Part shown: positions 14,989-24,090 of the stretch, piece after piece
Numbering within the stretch: the stretch's first letter is position 1
Layout of the letters: each line of letters begins with the position of its first letter
NCBI GenBank assembly: GCA_949292175.1
Contig: CASEYJ010000010.1
Span: 1 to 46,762, forward strand
From: an uncultured bacterium
Lineage (GTDB): Bacteria; Cyanobacteriota; Vampirovibrionia; Gastranaerophilales; Gastranaerophilaceae
Length of the DNA stretch: 46,762 nt
Direction: 5' to 3'
The notes under the pieces: model-generated
The model's input: the letters and a program-made list of their open reading frames with translations, nothing else
What the model was told of the DNA's origin: nothing
Databases searched by the model: none
Translations under genes and position numbers: made by a program

Positions 14989-15687
14989 TTATGATGCTGA
15001 ACCAAGTTGGTTAATAACTTTTTGTAAGTTTTGGTTTTGTATCAGGAACACTTGCCTGTTAGCTTCGAAATTCCTTATGATTGGCATCATTTCGATAAAT
15101 TCGTTTTGCAATGCAACGTTTGAAAACTCGTTGTAACCTTGTTTTACCTTAGGTTCTGTAACCATCGTGCCTCTTGCATCTACGACTCCGATGGTTGCAA
15201 CAGCTTCGAGTTTTCTTGATTTTTCGTTAAATACACTTAATAGACCGCTGTCTTCAACTTTTATTTTGTTCAAATCATCAGGAACTATGTGTAATTTTAT
15301 TGGCATTCCTGCATTTGATAAAACTTTGTTATCATCTAAGGTTAATAGGTTTCCTTCTTTGTCTATTTTAAAACGGCCATCTCTTGTAAGTTTTACGCCT
15401 GCATCGGTTTCAATTTGAAAATAACCTTTTGTTGCTAATGCTAAATCCAGAGGATTTTTTGTCATCGCAATACGACCGATTTTATCGTCGGTGGATTTTG
15501 AAATCCCCTGTACTCCGAGGTATTCTGTGAATGATGAAACTACGGCTTCTTGACGTTGGTAGCCTACTTTATCAAAACCGGTTATGTTTTCGTTGTGTAT
15601 TCCCATTAATTCACTTTGCACTTGCATAGCCCTTAGAGGAACACGCATTCCATTCTGAAAATATTCAATTCCGCCATTAATTCTCAT
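14989..15687 (-). CDS. Flagellar rod/hook-basal-body protein, FlgF/FlgG type (first gene of operon)
   Basis: A 232-residue rod protein paralogous to its downstream neighbour. 'NPLDLALATKGYFQIETDAGVKLTRDG' is the conserved central motif; the C terminus 'SNVALQNEFIEMMPIIRNFEANRQV' is the rod-forming helix. Start ATG with GTAGAGGTA upstream. It opens the rod operon. No hook, motor or export gene is in the window, so these rod genes either belong to a scattered flagellar regulon or are what remains of one. Confidence 0.88.
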   Translation of the reverse strand: MRINGGIEYFQNGMRVPLRAMQVQSELMGIHNENITGFDKVGYQRQEAVVSSFTEYLGVQGISKSTDDKIGRIAMTKNPLDLALATKGYFQIETDAGVKLTRDGRFKIDKEGNLLTLDDNKVLSNAGMPIKLHIVPDDLNKIKVEDSGLLSVFNEKSRKLEAVATIGVVDARGTMVTEPKVKQGYNEFSNVALQNEFIEMMPIIRNFEANRQVFLIQNQNLQKVINQLGSAS

Positions 15688-15781
15688 TAAAACTACCTCT
15701 ACTTAACTCAATATAACGGTCATTTATCATGATGAATTAATTTCTTAAAATAAAATCATCCGTTTGAATGAGTTTGTTGTA

Positions 15782-15809
15782 GTTTTAATGTTTTTTACTA
15801 AAAAGTCAA
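15782..15809 (-). promoter_or_regulatory. Candidate promoter of the flagellar rod operon
   Basis: Minus strand TTGACT, 16 bases, TAAAAC, about 95 bases before the first rod gene. It looks like a housekeeping promoter, not a FliA-type one. Confidence 0.4.
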
Positions 15810-15843
15810 TAATTTATCTGGAAAAATAATGTCTGTCAGAGAT

Positions 15844-16089
15844 TTATTCGATTATTTCATATAGTGTTGGGGCTTCTTGAACGCTGACATTATTTTGCGG
15901 AATTCGTAAAACTTTTGCACAAACTTTTCTGTTAGCGTATTCAATTTCTATGATATCGCCTTCTTTTAGTTGCTTTGCGGCTTTTGCTTGATTGCCGTTT
16001 ACCAGTATCCTACCCATGTCTGAGACTTCATTGGCTACTGTACGTCTTTTTATTAATCTTGAAACTTTTAAAAATTTGTCTAATCTCAT
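15844..16089 (-). CDS. S4-domain RNA-binding protein (Hsp15/RlbA-like)
   Basis: An 81-residue stand-alone S4 domain: 'MRLDKFLKVSRLIKRRTVAN' followed by 'GRILVNGNQAKAAKQLKEGD' and a short strand tail. Small proteins of this type bind structured RNA; relatives include Hsp15, which recycles stalled 50S subunits, and the YabO/RlbA group. I set the start at ATG 16089 with AAAGGA 9 bases upstream; the longer frame from 16113 would overlap the -10 box. Divergent from the phosphoesterase gene. Confidence 0.88.
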   Translation of the reverse strand: MRLDKFLKVSRLIKRRTVANEVSDMGRILVNGNQAKAAKQLKEGDIIEIEYANRKVCAKVLRIPQNNVSVQEAPTLYEIIE

Positions 16090-16111
16090 GTTATTTATTC
16101 CTTTGTGTAAC

Positions 16112-16120
16112 ATTTTAGCA
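16112..16120 (-). promoter_or_regulatory. Extended -10 promoter of the S4 gene
   Basis: The minus strand reads TGCTAAAAT; the predicted leader is about 15 bases and includes AAAGGA. Confidence 0.6.
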
Positions 16121-16135
16121 TAAGCTCAAGGTTTA

Positions 16136-16144
16136 TGCTATAAT
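16136..16144 (+). promoter_or_regulatory. Extended -10 promoter of the phosphoesterase gene
   Basis: TGCTATAAT, 31 bases before the ATG. Its -10 lies about 20 bases from the opposing S4 promoter, so the two probably interfere with each other. Confidence 0.65.
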
Positions 16145-16175
16145 TGTCCCTGTAAGAATGGAGTTAAATTAATTT

Positions 16176-16988
16176 ATGATAAAGAGATTTTTAGCTGTAA
16201 CAACATTGATTTTGGGATTGATTGGTGCGAATAATGCGTTTGCAGGCGAGGTTAAGTTTGTTCAAGTATCGGATGCGCATGTTTCTGCTAACAATACTTA
16301 TTCTCAAGACGTTCTTGAAGCGGCTGTAAAAGATATTAATGCTCTTGAGAATGTTTCTTTTGTTGCTTTCACCGGTGATAACATTGATTCTTCAAAGATT
16401 GAGAACTTAGAAGCGTTTTTGAAAATTATAAATAAATTAAAGGCTCCTTATTATATAGTATTGGGAAATCATGATGTCTTTAAGAGTAACGGGCTCTCTA
16501 AGGTTCGTTATTTTGAAGTTGTGAAATCTCATAATTGGTTTTACTGGCATACTAAGCCTAATTATGTATTTAAGCGTGGAGAGTTTGTTTTTATTGTACT
16601 TGATGGTGCTAAAGAAACTATTCCCGGTACAAATGGATACTACAAAAAGGCGACTCTTGAATGGTTTGATCTTCAGTTGGAAAAATATAAAGACAGACCG
16701 GTTATTGTGCTTCAACACTTTCCTATAATGCCACCGATGGAAGAGCGTTCTCATCAAGTTTATAAGCCTGAAGATTATATGGCTGTTCTGAAAAGACATA
16801 ATAATGTTATTGCAATTGTGTCAGGGCACTATCATACAAATAAGGAAAAGATGGATAACGGAATTTATCATATTAATTCCCCTGCGCTTATTTCTGCAGG
16901 TAATCCGTATAAGATTATTGATATTGTTACCACAAAAGGATTTTCTCCTATGATTTATACTCAATTAAGGGAGCTTGAGGGTAATTAA
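16176..16988 (+). CDS. Secreted calcineurin-like metallophosphoesterase
   Basis: A 270-residue exported phosphoesterase. A signal peptide covers about 1-23 ('LILGLIGANNAFA' before the cut). The metal-binding motifs appear in order: 'VSDAH', 'FTGDNID', 'LGNHD', 'LQHFP' and 'SGHYH', so both metal sites look complete. Family members hydrolyse phosphomonoesters, phosphodiesters or nucleotides; the substrate is not predictable. The product would act in the periplasm. Followed after 73 bases by the CNNM/CorC gene. Confidence 0.88.
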   Translation: MIKRFLAVTTLILGLIGANNAFAGEVKFVQVSDAHVSANNTYSQDVLEAAVKDINALENVSFVAFTGDNIDSSKIENLEAFLKIINKLKAPYYIVLGNHDVFKSNGLSKVRYFEVVKSHNWFYWHTKPNYVFKRGEFVFIVLDGAKETIPGTNGYYKKATLEWFDLQLEKYKDRPVIVLQHFPIMPPMEERSHQVYKPEDYMAVLKRHNNVIAIVSGHYHTNKEKMDNGIYHINSPALISAGNPYKIIDIVTTKGFSPMIYTQLRELEGN

Positions 16989-17061
16989 TGCTCTTGCTTT
17001 TTTTGAGGTATAATATTATAATTTAGATGATAATACGTATTAGAAGGATTAAGTAAGATTA

Positions 17062-18426
17062 ATGGGTGAGTCGGGCAATATAGTTTTTAATTTAGCAGTA
17101 ATTATTTTGTTATTATTTTCAAATGGTTTTTTCGTTGCTTCAGAATTTGCTATGGTTAAGGTTAGAAAAACCAGAATTGAGCAACTTGTAAAAGAAGGAA
17201 ATTTTAACGCAAAGCTTGCGTTGGAGGCAATTAAAGATTTAGATAAGTTTATTGCCGCAGTTCAGCTGGGTGTTACAATTTCAAGTATCGGCTTAGGTTG
17301 GGTTGGTGAAGGTACTTTGGCTAGAATTATTGAGCCGTTGTTTGTATTTTTACCTGGTATAAGTGCTACTGTTGCAACTCATACCGTATCTGCAACTTTA
17401 TCTTTTGCTTTGATTACGTTTTTACACGTTGTGCTTGGAGAACTTATTCCAAAATCTATCGCTCTTGAATATACTGAAAAAACTGCACTTTGGGTTGCAC
17501 GTCCGATGCAGGCTATAACATTTGTGTTTAATCCTTTTATCTGGGCTTTGAATGGTTTTGGAAACTTGGTATTGAAGATGATGCATATTCCTCATTCACA
17601 TAAGGCTTCACTTGTTCACTCTACTGAAGAGTTAGATATGCTTGTTAACGCAAGCTATAATGGTGGAGTTTTGAATGAAACTGAAAAAGATATGCTTCAT
17701 AATGTTTTTAAATTTTCAGATTTGACTGCAAAACAGGTTATGGTTCCTAGAACTGATATGGTTTGTATTCCTATTGATATGAGTTTGGGAGAATTAAATA
17801 ATCTCGCTGCTGATAATCAATATACAAGATATCCTGTTTATGATGAAGATATTGATCATATTATAGGGATTGTTCATGTTAAGGATTTATATTCGCTTTC
17901 CATTAAGGATCAGGTTTGTCCTATCAAAAATATTTTGAGAGATGTTTTGCTTGTTCCTGAAACAATTACAATGGATAATTTGGTACTTGAGTTTAAAAAG
18001 CGCAAGGGGCAAATGGCTATTGTAGTTGATGAATTCGGTGGAACATCAGGGTTGATTACACTTGAAGATGTCATTGAAGAAATTTTCGGTGATGTTCAGG
18101 ATGAATTTGACGAGGAAGAGGAAGAAGAAGAAAATATTGTTGAACTTGCTCCAAATACATATCTTGCAAATGCAATGATGAGATTGGATGAATTGGCTGA
18201 ATTCTTTAATTTAGACGATGAAGACTTGGAAGATGATGATGTTGATACTATTGGCGGACTCGTTGTTAAACTTCTTGGACGTATAGCTGAAGTTAATGAT
18301 GAAACTTCATTTAAAGATTTAACTTTTATCGTAAAAGAAATTGACGGGGCAAGGATTACGAAATTGCAAATAATAAGAAAGCCACCTGAAGAAAATTTAG
18401 AAGAGAAGTCTTTGGATGAAATGTAA
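17062..18426 (+). CDS. CNNM/CorC (HlyC) family membrane protein
   Basis: A 454-residue inner-membrane protein with the standard order: a DUF21/CNNM domain of about four membrane helices (about 8-185), a CBS pair (about 205-330; 'VMVPRTDMVCI', 'YPVYDEDIDHIIGIVHVKDL', 'VVDEFGGTSGLITLEDVIEEI') and a C-terminal CorC_HlyC domain ending near 440. The linker is a strongly acidic run of Glu and Asp. Characterised relatives export Mg2+ or Co2+ or affect their transport; the old name hemolysin is misleading. Terminator directly downstream. Confidence 0.93.
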   Translation: MGESGNIVFNLAVIILLLFSNGFFVASEFAMVKVRKTRIEQLVKEGNFNAKLALEAIKDLDKFIAAVQLGVTISSIGLGWVGEGTLARIIEPLFVFLPGISATVATHTVSATLSFALITFLHVVLGELIPKSIALEYTEKTALWVARPMQAITFVFNPFIWALNGFGNLVLKMMHIPHSHKASLVHSTEELDMLVNASYNGGVLNETEKDMLHNVFKFSDLTAKQVMVPRTDMVCIPIDMSLGELNNLAADNQYTRYPVYDEDIDHIIGIVHVKDLYSLSIKDQVCPIKNILRDVLLVPETITMDNLVLEFKKRKGQMAIVVDEFGGTSGLITLEDVIEEIFGDVQDEFDEEEEEEENIVELAPNTYLANAMMRLDELAEFFNLDDEDLEDDDVDTIGGLVVKLLGRIAEVNDETSFKDLTFIVKEIDGARITKLQIIRKPPEENLEEKSLDEM

Positions 18427-18436
18427 GTTTAAAAAG

Positions 18437-18466
18437 CCCTCGTAATAAGTGTTTACGAGGGTTTAA
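18437..18466 (+). terminator. Terminator after the CNNM/CorC gene
   Basis: CCCTCGTAA (18437-18445) pairs perfectly with TTACGAGGG (18453-18461), followed by a short T-run. Confidence 0.8.
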
Positions 18467-18567
18467 AATTTCTACTCATCTTAATGTTTTAGTCGTTTTT
18501 CTTTTTTCCTCTTTTTAAATGATGTGTCAAAATCATATTAGTATAGAATTAATATGTAAGGAAATTC

Positions 18568-19401
18568 TTGGGTGGATTAATGAGTCAGAGTTTTGATTTC
18601 ACATCATATAACAACATTAAAAGGCTATCAGAAGATGAGCTTGTTGCATTGTGGAGCGAATACTTCAAGGATAAGTCAAATAAGTCTGTTAGAGATGCCT
18701 TGATTGTTCAGTATATCTACTTGATAAGATATGTTGTTGGACGAGTGAAGGTTACTCTTCCTACGACAATCTCGCTAGAAGATGTTGCAGGATATGGAGT
18801 GGAAGGTTTGATTAACGCTATTGAACGTTATTCCCCTCAGAAAAACACAAGATTTGAAACCTATGCTCTTATTAGAATTCGTGGAGCTATTTTAGATAAG
18901 ATTAGAGCTGAGGACTTTTTACCAAGAAGTGTCAGAAAGAAAATTAAAGATATTAAAAATGCTCAGGAAGAACTGAAGCAAAAACTGGGACGAGCAGCAA
19001 CGACTTCTGAGGTTGCTGCGTTTTTAGATATGACTCCTGAGAAAGTTAGTCAGATTTTGTCAGAAGATACGACTATGGCATCCATTTATGAGAAACGTGG
19101 AAGTTCAGATGATAGTCTTGAGATTATCGATACAATCCAAGACCATACTCTTAATCCACAAGAACAAATGGAAGAGAAAAATGTTAAACAGGAGTTAGAA
19201 AAGGCTTTAAGTCGTTTGCCAGAACGTGAACGCATTATTATGGTTCTTTACTATCAAGAGAATATGACGTTAAAAGAAATTGGTGCAACTATAAACATGT
19301 CAGAATCTCGAGTTTGCCAACTTCATGCTCAGTCTATTATGAAACTGAAAAACATTTTGTCTCAAACTCGAGAATCAAGACTTAAGAAAAGTATTGTATA
19401 A
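18568..19401 (+). CDS. fliA: RNA polymerase sigma-28 factor FliA (SigD/WhiG family)
   Basis: Alternative sigma factor for flagellar late genes. Region 2 shows 'YGVEGLINAIERYSPQKNTRFETYALIRIRGAILDKIR', region 3 'PRSVRKKIKDIKNAQEEL', region 4 'LSRLPERERIIMVLYYQENMTLKEIG' and 'SESRVCQLHAQSIMKLK'. Two starts are possible: TTG 18568 with AAGGA at ideal spacing, or ATG 18580, giving 'MSQSF', with only GGTGG before it. It ends 10 bases from the convergent lysC. It lies near, but not in, the rod-gene operon. Confidence 0.93.
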   Translation: MGGLMSQSFDFTSYNNIKRLSEDELVALWSEYFKDKSNKSVRDALIVQYIYLIRYVVGRVKVTLPTTISLEDVAGYGVEGLINAIERYSPQKNTRFETYALIRIRGAILDKIRAEDFLPRSVRKKIKDIKNAQEELKQKLGRAATTSEVAAFLDMTPEKVSQILSEDTTMASIYEKRGSSDDSLEIIDTIQDHTLNPQEQMEEKNVKQELEKALSRLPERERIIMVLYYQENMTLKEIGATINMSESRVCQLHAQSIMKLKNILSQTRESRLKKSIV

Positions 19402-19411
19402 AACCGTCCTT

Positions 19412-20677
19412 TTAGATATTAGGCAAATCACCTTTTACTTCAGCTATTGTGTCGCTTGAAAGGTTGAATTCGTCATGAAGTGCTTGGACAGCTTTTTTAG
19501 CATCAGCTTTATCAACAAGACAGCTTATTTTGATTTCGCTTGTAGAAATCATCTTGATGTTGATATCAAGGTTAGCCAATGTTTCAAACATTGTGGATGC
19601 AATACCCGGTCTATCAATCATGCCTGCACCAACGATTGAAACTTTAGCAATTTCAGAATTTATTTGAATTTCTCCGCAGTGGATCTGTTCTTTCATTTTG
19701 TCTAAAGTTTCTTTAGCCTTTTCTATGTCTGTGCTGTCAATTGTAAATGCAATATCATTAGTATTTGAAATTTTTCTAGCATAAGATTGAATAATCATAT
19801 CAACAGATATTCCTTCTTGTGCAAGTTTTGAAAAGATTTTTGCAGCTTGTCCTGGAACATCAGGAACATCACAAACTACAACTCTTGCCTGTGATAAGTC
19901 AGCAGCGACTCCGGTAACGGGTTTATCTATTTCCATTTTGTTTACTCCTAATATTAGCGTACCCATATCATCTGTTTTGAAGCTACTTCTGACTCTAAGT
20001 GGTACGTTATTCAGTTTCGCTGTTTCAACACTTCTTGGGTGTAGTACATTAGCACCGGCGTGAGCCAGTTCAAGCATTTCTTCGTATGAAATCTCTTTTA
20101 ATTTTGTAGCTTTTGGGACGATTCTAGGGTCAGTTGTGTAGACTCCTTCAACATCTGTGTAAATATCGCATCTTTCTGCGTTTAGTGCAGCAGCTAAAGC
20201 TACTGCTGATGTATCAGAGCCACCACGTCCAAGAGTTGTTATTTCGCCGTCTTCTGTTACGCCTTGGAAGCCCGCAACTACAATGATTTTTCCTTCGTTA
20301 AGGTTTTGTTTTAGCTTTTCGGTTTGAATTTTTATAATGCGAGCCTTAGAGTGAACATTTTCCGTAAATATTCCAACTTGCATTGCGTTAAAGCTCACAG
20401 CCTCATAACCTTGAGCCTGTATTGCCATAGCTAAAAGAGCAATTGATACCCCTTCTCCTGTTGACAGAAGCATATCCATTTCTCTGGTTGATGGGGTAGC
20501 GGACAAATCTTTTGCCATTTTAACGAGGTAGTCTGTTGTATGACCCATTGCAGACACTACAACAACTACGTTATTCCCGTTGTTTTTTTCTTTGATAACT
20601 GTCTTTGCTACGTTTTTAATTTTTTCTGTGTCGGCGACTGAGGTTCCGCCGAATTTTTGAACAATAATTCTTCTCAA
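19412..20677 (-). CDS. lysC: Aspartate kinase
   Basis: First enzyme of the aspartate pathway (Lys, Met, Thr, diaminopimelate); phosphorylates aspartate with ATP in the cytoplasm. The 421 residues show the kinase start 'VQKFGGTSVAD', 'GRGGSDTSAVALAAAL' and 'YTDVEGVYTTDPR', followed by two ACT domains (about 265-410) that usually bind inhibitory lysine or threonine. It is a monofunctional class III-like enzyme. The start is TTG 20677 with AGGGA upstream; it follows the TPR gene by 12 bases and is the last gene of kdsC-TPR-lysC. Confidence 0.96.
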   Translation of the reverse strand: MRRIIVQKFGGTSVADTEKIKNVAKTVIKEKNNGNNVVVVVSAMGHTTDYLVKMAKDLSATPSTREMDMLLSTGEGVSIALLAMAIQAQGYEAVSFNAMQVGIFTENVHSKARIIKIQTEKLKQNLNEGKIIVVAGFQGVTEDGEITTLGRGGSDTSAVALAAALNAERCDIYTDVEGVYTTDPRIVPKATKLKEISYEEMLELAHAGANVLHPRSVETAKLNNVPLRVRSSFKTDDMGTLILGVNKMEIDKPVTGVAADLSQARVVVCDVPDVPGQAAKIFSKLAQEGISVDMIIQSYARKISNTNDIAFTIDSTDIEKAKETLDKMKEQIHCGEIQINSEIAKVSIVGAGMIDRPGIASTMFETLANLDINIKMISTSEIKISCLVDKADAKKAVQALHDEFNLSSDTIAEVKGDLPNI

Positions 20678-20689
20678 TTTTTTCCCTAC

Positions 20690-22174
20690 TTACACATATT
20701 CTTTTAATTCTGAGTATTCGTCCGTATATTTGAAGCCATTCTCATCGATTGACTTAATTTTTTCTCCAATAGAGAGGGTTTCTCTCACATTATATTCACA
20801 ATTATTTTGTTTTACAAGTATGTAACTAACATGAAACAAAAGATTTAATATTTCTAAATCATCTTCTTTTAATTTCAAGCTGCGTCTAAGTTTTCTTTGT
20901 GCATTTTCGTAGTCCTGATTGTTTATTAGAAATTCTGAGTATTTCAAATAAACTTTTAATTCAGAAGGGTTTTCGACTAATGCTTTTTCAAAGTATTCTT
21001 TTGCGTTATTTGTATCGCCAAGTTGTTCATAAGCACAAGCTATATAGAAATTTAGTGAGAGATCAAAAAATATCTGTTCTTTTAGTTGTTTAAATTTATC
21101 AATAGCTTCTTTGTAGCAGCCTTTCTTTAATAGTATAAGAGCTTTGGCTTTTGTATATATATAATTTGTGTCATCAAGATCTTCTATTTTGTTTATTATT
21201 TCTTCCGCTTCTGTTATTTCGTCATCTCCAGCTAACGTCAACGCAACTCCTGCTTTTATTTCACTATCTTCGCCTGTGTATTCTTCAGCTTTTTGAAATT
21301 TTTCTCTTGCAAGAGAATATTCTCCATAGATTTGAAGTGTAACACCCCAATCGAAGAACAGGTGTTGAGTTAGGAGTTCTCTTTGGTAAGCTTCTTCGTA
21401 CATTGATAAGCTATTTTCTTTTTGGCCTTTTATGACGTACAACTTGCCCAAAAGTAAGTATGCAGGAAGCATGTTTTTGTTAAACTCTAACGCCTTTTTT
21501 GCATAGTGGATTGCGTTGTCCCAATCTTCTTTTATGTATTTTAGGTTTGCATATTCATAATTATTTGTTTCATTTGGACTCACGTTAGCAAGAAAACTGA
21601 GTTTTGTTTCGGCTTCATTGTATTGCCCGGTTCGAACTTCCATAATAGCAGCCAAAAGAAGTGCCATGAAGTTATATTTGTTTATCCTTACAGATTCAAT
21701 AAATTTTTCGTGGGCTTCTGCGTATCTTTTTTGTTTCATTAATGCCATTCCCCAGCCGGCAAAAGTGTCGGTGTTCATTGGTGAAATTTTATTGGCATTT
21801 TCAAAGGCTTCTTCCGCTTCTTCACTTTTACCTGTATTAACAAGAGTAAATCCTAAAAGACGCCAGATTTCTTTATCCTGATTGTTTAAATTTGCAGACT
21901 TTTTATATGAAGCTATTGCCTCTTCTATTCTTCCCGTACGTTCATATATTGTTCCAAGATATTTGTATACAAGGGCGTCTTCTTGCGGAAGTGATTTTGC
22001 TTCTTCGAGAATTTTTTCTGCTTCTTGCAATTTGTTTTCTTCGATACATTTTTTTGCTCGATTTACGAAAGCCAATGATGGCATTGCTTGAACAATTGAT
22101 TCTTTTTCATACTTATCAAGTGATGCACTCAGGTGTAATATTTTTTCTATAACTTCTTTTAATCTGTTAAACAA
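20690..22174 (-). CDS. Tetratricopeptide-repeat protein
   Basis: A 494-residue protein made almost wholly of TPR helices; canonical repeats such as 'ALVYKYLGTIYERTGRIEEAIASYKK' and 'AYLLLGKLYVIKGQKENSLSMYEEAYQ' recur about every 34 residues from about 30 to 440. No signal peptide or membrane segment, so probably a cytoplasmic scaffold; partners unknown. The start is TTG 22174 with GGGAGG seven bases upstream, overlapping the end of kdsC by 16 bases. Confidence 0.88.
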   Translation of the reverse strand: MFNRLKEVIEKILHLSASLDKYEKESIVQAMPSLAFVNRAKKCIEENKLQEAEKILEEAKSLPQEDALVYKYLGTIYERTGRIEEAIASYKKSANLNNQDKEIWRLLGFTLVNTGKSEEAEEAFENANKISPMNTDTFAGWGMALMKQKRYAEAHEKFIESVRINKYNFMALLLAAIMEVRTGQYNEAETKLSFLANVSPNETNNYEYANLKYIKEDWDNAIHYAKKALEFNKNMLPAYLLLGKLYVIKGQKENSLSMYEEAYQRELLTQHLFFDWGVTLQIYGEYSLAREKFQKAEEYTGEDSEIKAGVALTLAGDDEITEAEEIINKIEDLDDTNYIYTKAKALILLKKGCYKEAIDKFKQLKEQIFFDLSLNFYIACAYEQLGDTNNAKEYFEKALVENPSELKVYLKYSEFLINNQDYENAQRKLRRSLKLKEDDLEILNLLFHVSYILVKQNNCEYNVRETLSIGEKIKSIDENGFKYTDEYSELKEYV

Positions 22175-22635
22175 TCTGCGACCTCCCTGAATGCTCCTTT
22201 TCCACTTTCTTTTGTTGTGATTTGTATGCCTTCAACAGCTTTCACTTTGTCCACAGCGTGCGGAACTGTTATTTTATATTTTGCAAAATTTAGGCATTCC
22301 AAATCGTTTATGTCATCTCCTATGTAGAGATAATCTTCCTGAGTTAGGTTATGCTTATTTATTATTGATTTCATTACCTCAATTTTGTTGTGAATATTTT
22401 GGTGAACTTCTGTAAGACTAAATTTCTTTGTGAGAAGTCCGATTGCAGGATTCTGTTCTCCTGAAATTATGGCTATTTCGTAGTTGTTTTGCTTTAGCTG
22501 ATAAAATCCGATAACATCTTGATAATTTAAGCGTCGTGTCATTGTGTAGTCATCGTTGATATAAACAAAATTGTCAGTTACAACTCCATCGAAATCTGTT
22601 ATAATCCACTTAATTGTTCGAGGTAATTTTAACAT
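22159..22635 (-). CDS. kdsC: KdsC-type HAD phosphatase (KDO-8-phosphate phosphatase)
   Basis: A 158-residue HAD phosphatase without a cap domain. Motifs: 'ITDFDGVVTDN' (nucleophile Asp and acid Asp), 'IISGEQ' (motif II), Lys in 'NKIEVMKSI', and 'YIGDDINDLECL' (motif III). This is the KdsC pattern: 3-deoxy-D-manno-octulosonate 8-phosphate to KDO for lipopolysaccharide. The related sialic- or legionaminic-acid phosphatases look alike, so the sugar is not certain. First gene of the operon with the TPR gene and lysC. Confidence 0.85.
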   Translation of the reverse strand: MLKLPRTIKWIITDFDGVVTDNFVYINDDYTMTRRLNYQDVIGFYQLKQNNYEIAIISGEQNPAIGLLTKKFSLTEVHQNIHNKIEVMKSIINKHNLTQEDYLYIGDDINDLECLNFAKYKITVPHAVDKVKAVEGIQITTKESGKGAFREVADCLTD

Positions 22636-22661
22636 TTATTACTACTACTTCCTTTAAAGTA

Positions 22662-22690
22662 TTAACAACTTTTGCCCTATCTGCTATAAT
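22662..22690 (+). promoter_or_regulatory. Strong promoter of the histidine kinase gene
   Basis: TTAACA, 17 bases, TATAAT, with TGC before the -10: near-consensus housekeeping promoter with a leader of about 40 bases. Confidence 0.75.
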
Positions 22691-22737
22691 TATAACATAA
22701 ATCAGCAAATAAACATTTAAGGTTAACAAACGTAAAG

Positions 22738-24009
22738 ATGCTTTGGTATTTAATAAATTTTGGAATAATCATTGTATTTATTTTGTTATTTTTGATTACA
22801 CGTCAAACAAACAAGCGTTGGTCCAAGATTAATGATTATTTGGGAACTGTTACAAATACCGTAAATTCAATCCGTTATGGTGATTTGACTACTAAAATCG
22901 AAAAATTAGAGCATCCTACTTATCAAAATGTAACCGATAGTATCAACAGAATGGTTGAAACGCTTAATGATCGTGAAAAAATGATTGTTGAGTATCAGGG
23001 AGAATTGATGAGGCAGAACAAACTTTTGGAATCTGTTATTAATTCTTTGTCTGATGGAATTTTGATTATAAATGATCAATTACATATTTTGAGAGCGACT
23101 CCAAAAATTACAAGCTGGTTTGGGGTAAAAGGGGCGAATATAATCGGACGTAGTATTACTGATTTTATTCAGTTTCCGAATGAAATCCATCTTGATAGAA
23201 TGACTGCTAAAGATGTTTTTATCAAACATACTCCAACGAACAATTTTGTTGTAAGTTCAATTCGCTTGTCAACTGAGGATAACAAAAAACGTTACGTTCT
23301 TATCATTAAAGATGTGACAACGGAGAGAGAAATTGAAACTTTAAAAGAAGATTTTGTTGCAACTCTTACTCATGATTTGAAGGTTCCAATTGTTGCTGAG
23401 GCGAATATTTTGGAGTTTTTGGTCAACGGTAAGTTTGGGGAAATAAACGATAAGCAAAAGTTAGCAATCACAAACATGCAAGCTTCAAATAAAGAGCTTT
23501 TGAACCTTGTACAGATAGTTTTAGATACATATAAAATTAAAGATGGCGGTATAAAGTTATTCAAAGAAAATATTAAGCTTAATGAGTTTATATTAAAAAT
23601 TATTGATGATATGGCTCCTATTGCCGCAGATGCAGGTTTGAAAGTGAAGTTTGATGTTGGGCGTAATATTAAAGTTACGGCAGATCCGCTTCAATTGGAA
23701 CGTGTAATTAAAAACTTGATTAACAACGCAATTTATCACAGCAATACTAAAAAAGATATTGATGTGAAAATTGGTGAAGTTCCTAATTTTATTACTATTT
23801 CAGTAATTGATTACGGGCAGGGAATTGCTGAGAATGATATTAAATTAATTTTTAATAAGTATTATTCAGCATCAAAGAAATTCCGTAAAATAGGTACAGG
23901 ATTGGGTTTGTATTTGTCACAGCAAATTGTAATTTCTCATGGCGGAGAAATTGTTGTTAAAAGTGAGGAAAATGTTAGAACCGAGTTTTGTATAAAACTT
24001 CCTCTGTAA
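22738..24009 (+). CDS. Membrane sensor histidine kinase (HAMP-PAS-HisKA-HATPase)
   Basis: A 423-residue two-component sensor. One N-terminal membrane helix (about 3-21), a HAMP-like linker (about 25-78), a PAS domain (about 90-195; 'VINSLSDGILIINDQ'), the phospho-acceptor His in 'ATLTHDLKVPI' (about 212), and an ATPase with N box 'LINNAIYHS', 'DYGQGIAENDI' and 'GTGLGLYLSQQIVISHGGEI'. There is no periplasmic sensor domain, so it probably senses something in the membrane or cytoplasm. No response regulator is adjacent, which makes it an orphan. Confidence 0.93.
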   Translation: MLWYLINFGIIIVFILLFLITRQTNKRWSKINDYLGTVTNTVNSIRYGDLTTKIEKLEHPTYQNVTDSINRMVETLNDREKMIVEYQGELMRQNKLLESVINSLSDGILIINDQLHILRATPKITSWFGVKGANIIGRSITDFIQFPNEIHLDRMTAKDVFIKHTPTNNFVVSSIRLSTEDNKKRYVLIIKDVTTEREIETLKEDFVATLTHDLKVPIVAEANILEFLVNGKFGEINDKQKLAITNMQASNKELLNLVQIVLDTYKIKDGGIKLFKENIKLNEFILKIIDDMAPIAADAGLKVKFDVGRNIKVTADPLQLERVIKNLINNAIYHSNTKKDIDVKIGEVPNFITISVIDYGQGIAENDIKLIFNKYYSASKKFRKIGTGLGLYLSQQIVISHGGEIVVKSEENVRTEFCIKLPL

Positions 24010-24055
24010 TTTTGATTTTCTGTTTTTTATAGTGTTTTTGAAGAGCTTTTATTTA

Positions 24056-24064
24056 TGCTATAAT
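24056..24064 (+). promoter_or_regulatory. Extended -10 promoter of recJ
   Basis: TGCTATAAT, 27 bases before the recJ start, same form as at 16136-16144. Confidence 0.65.
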
Positions 24065-24090
24065 TCTGTTTGTAGGCAGGGGATATAATT

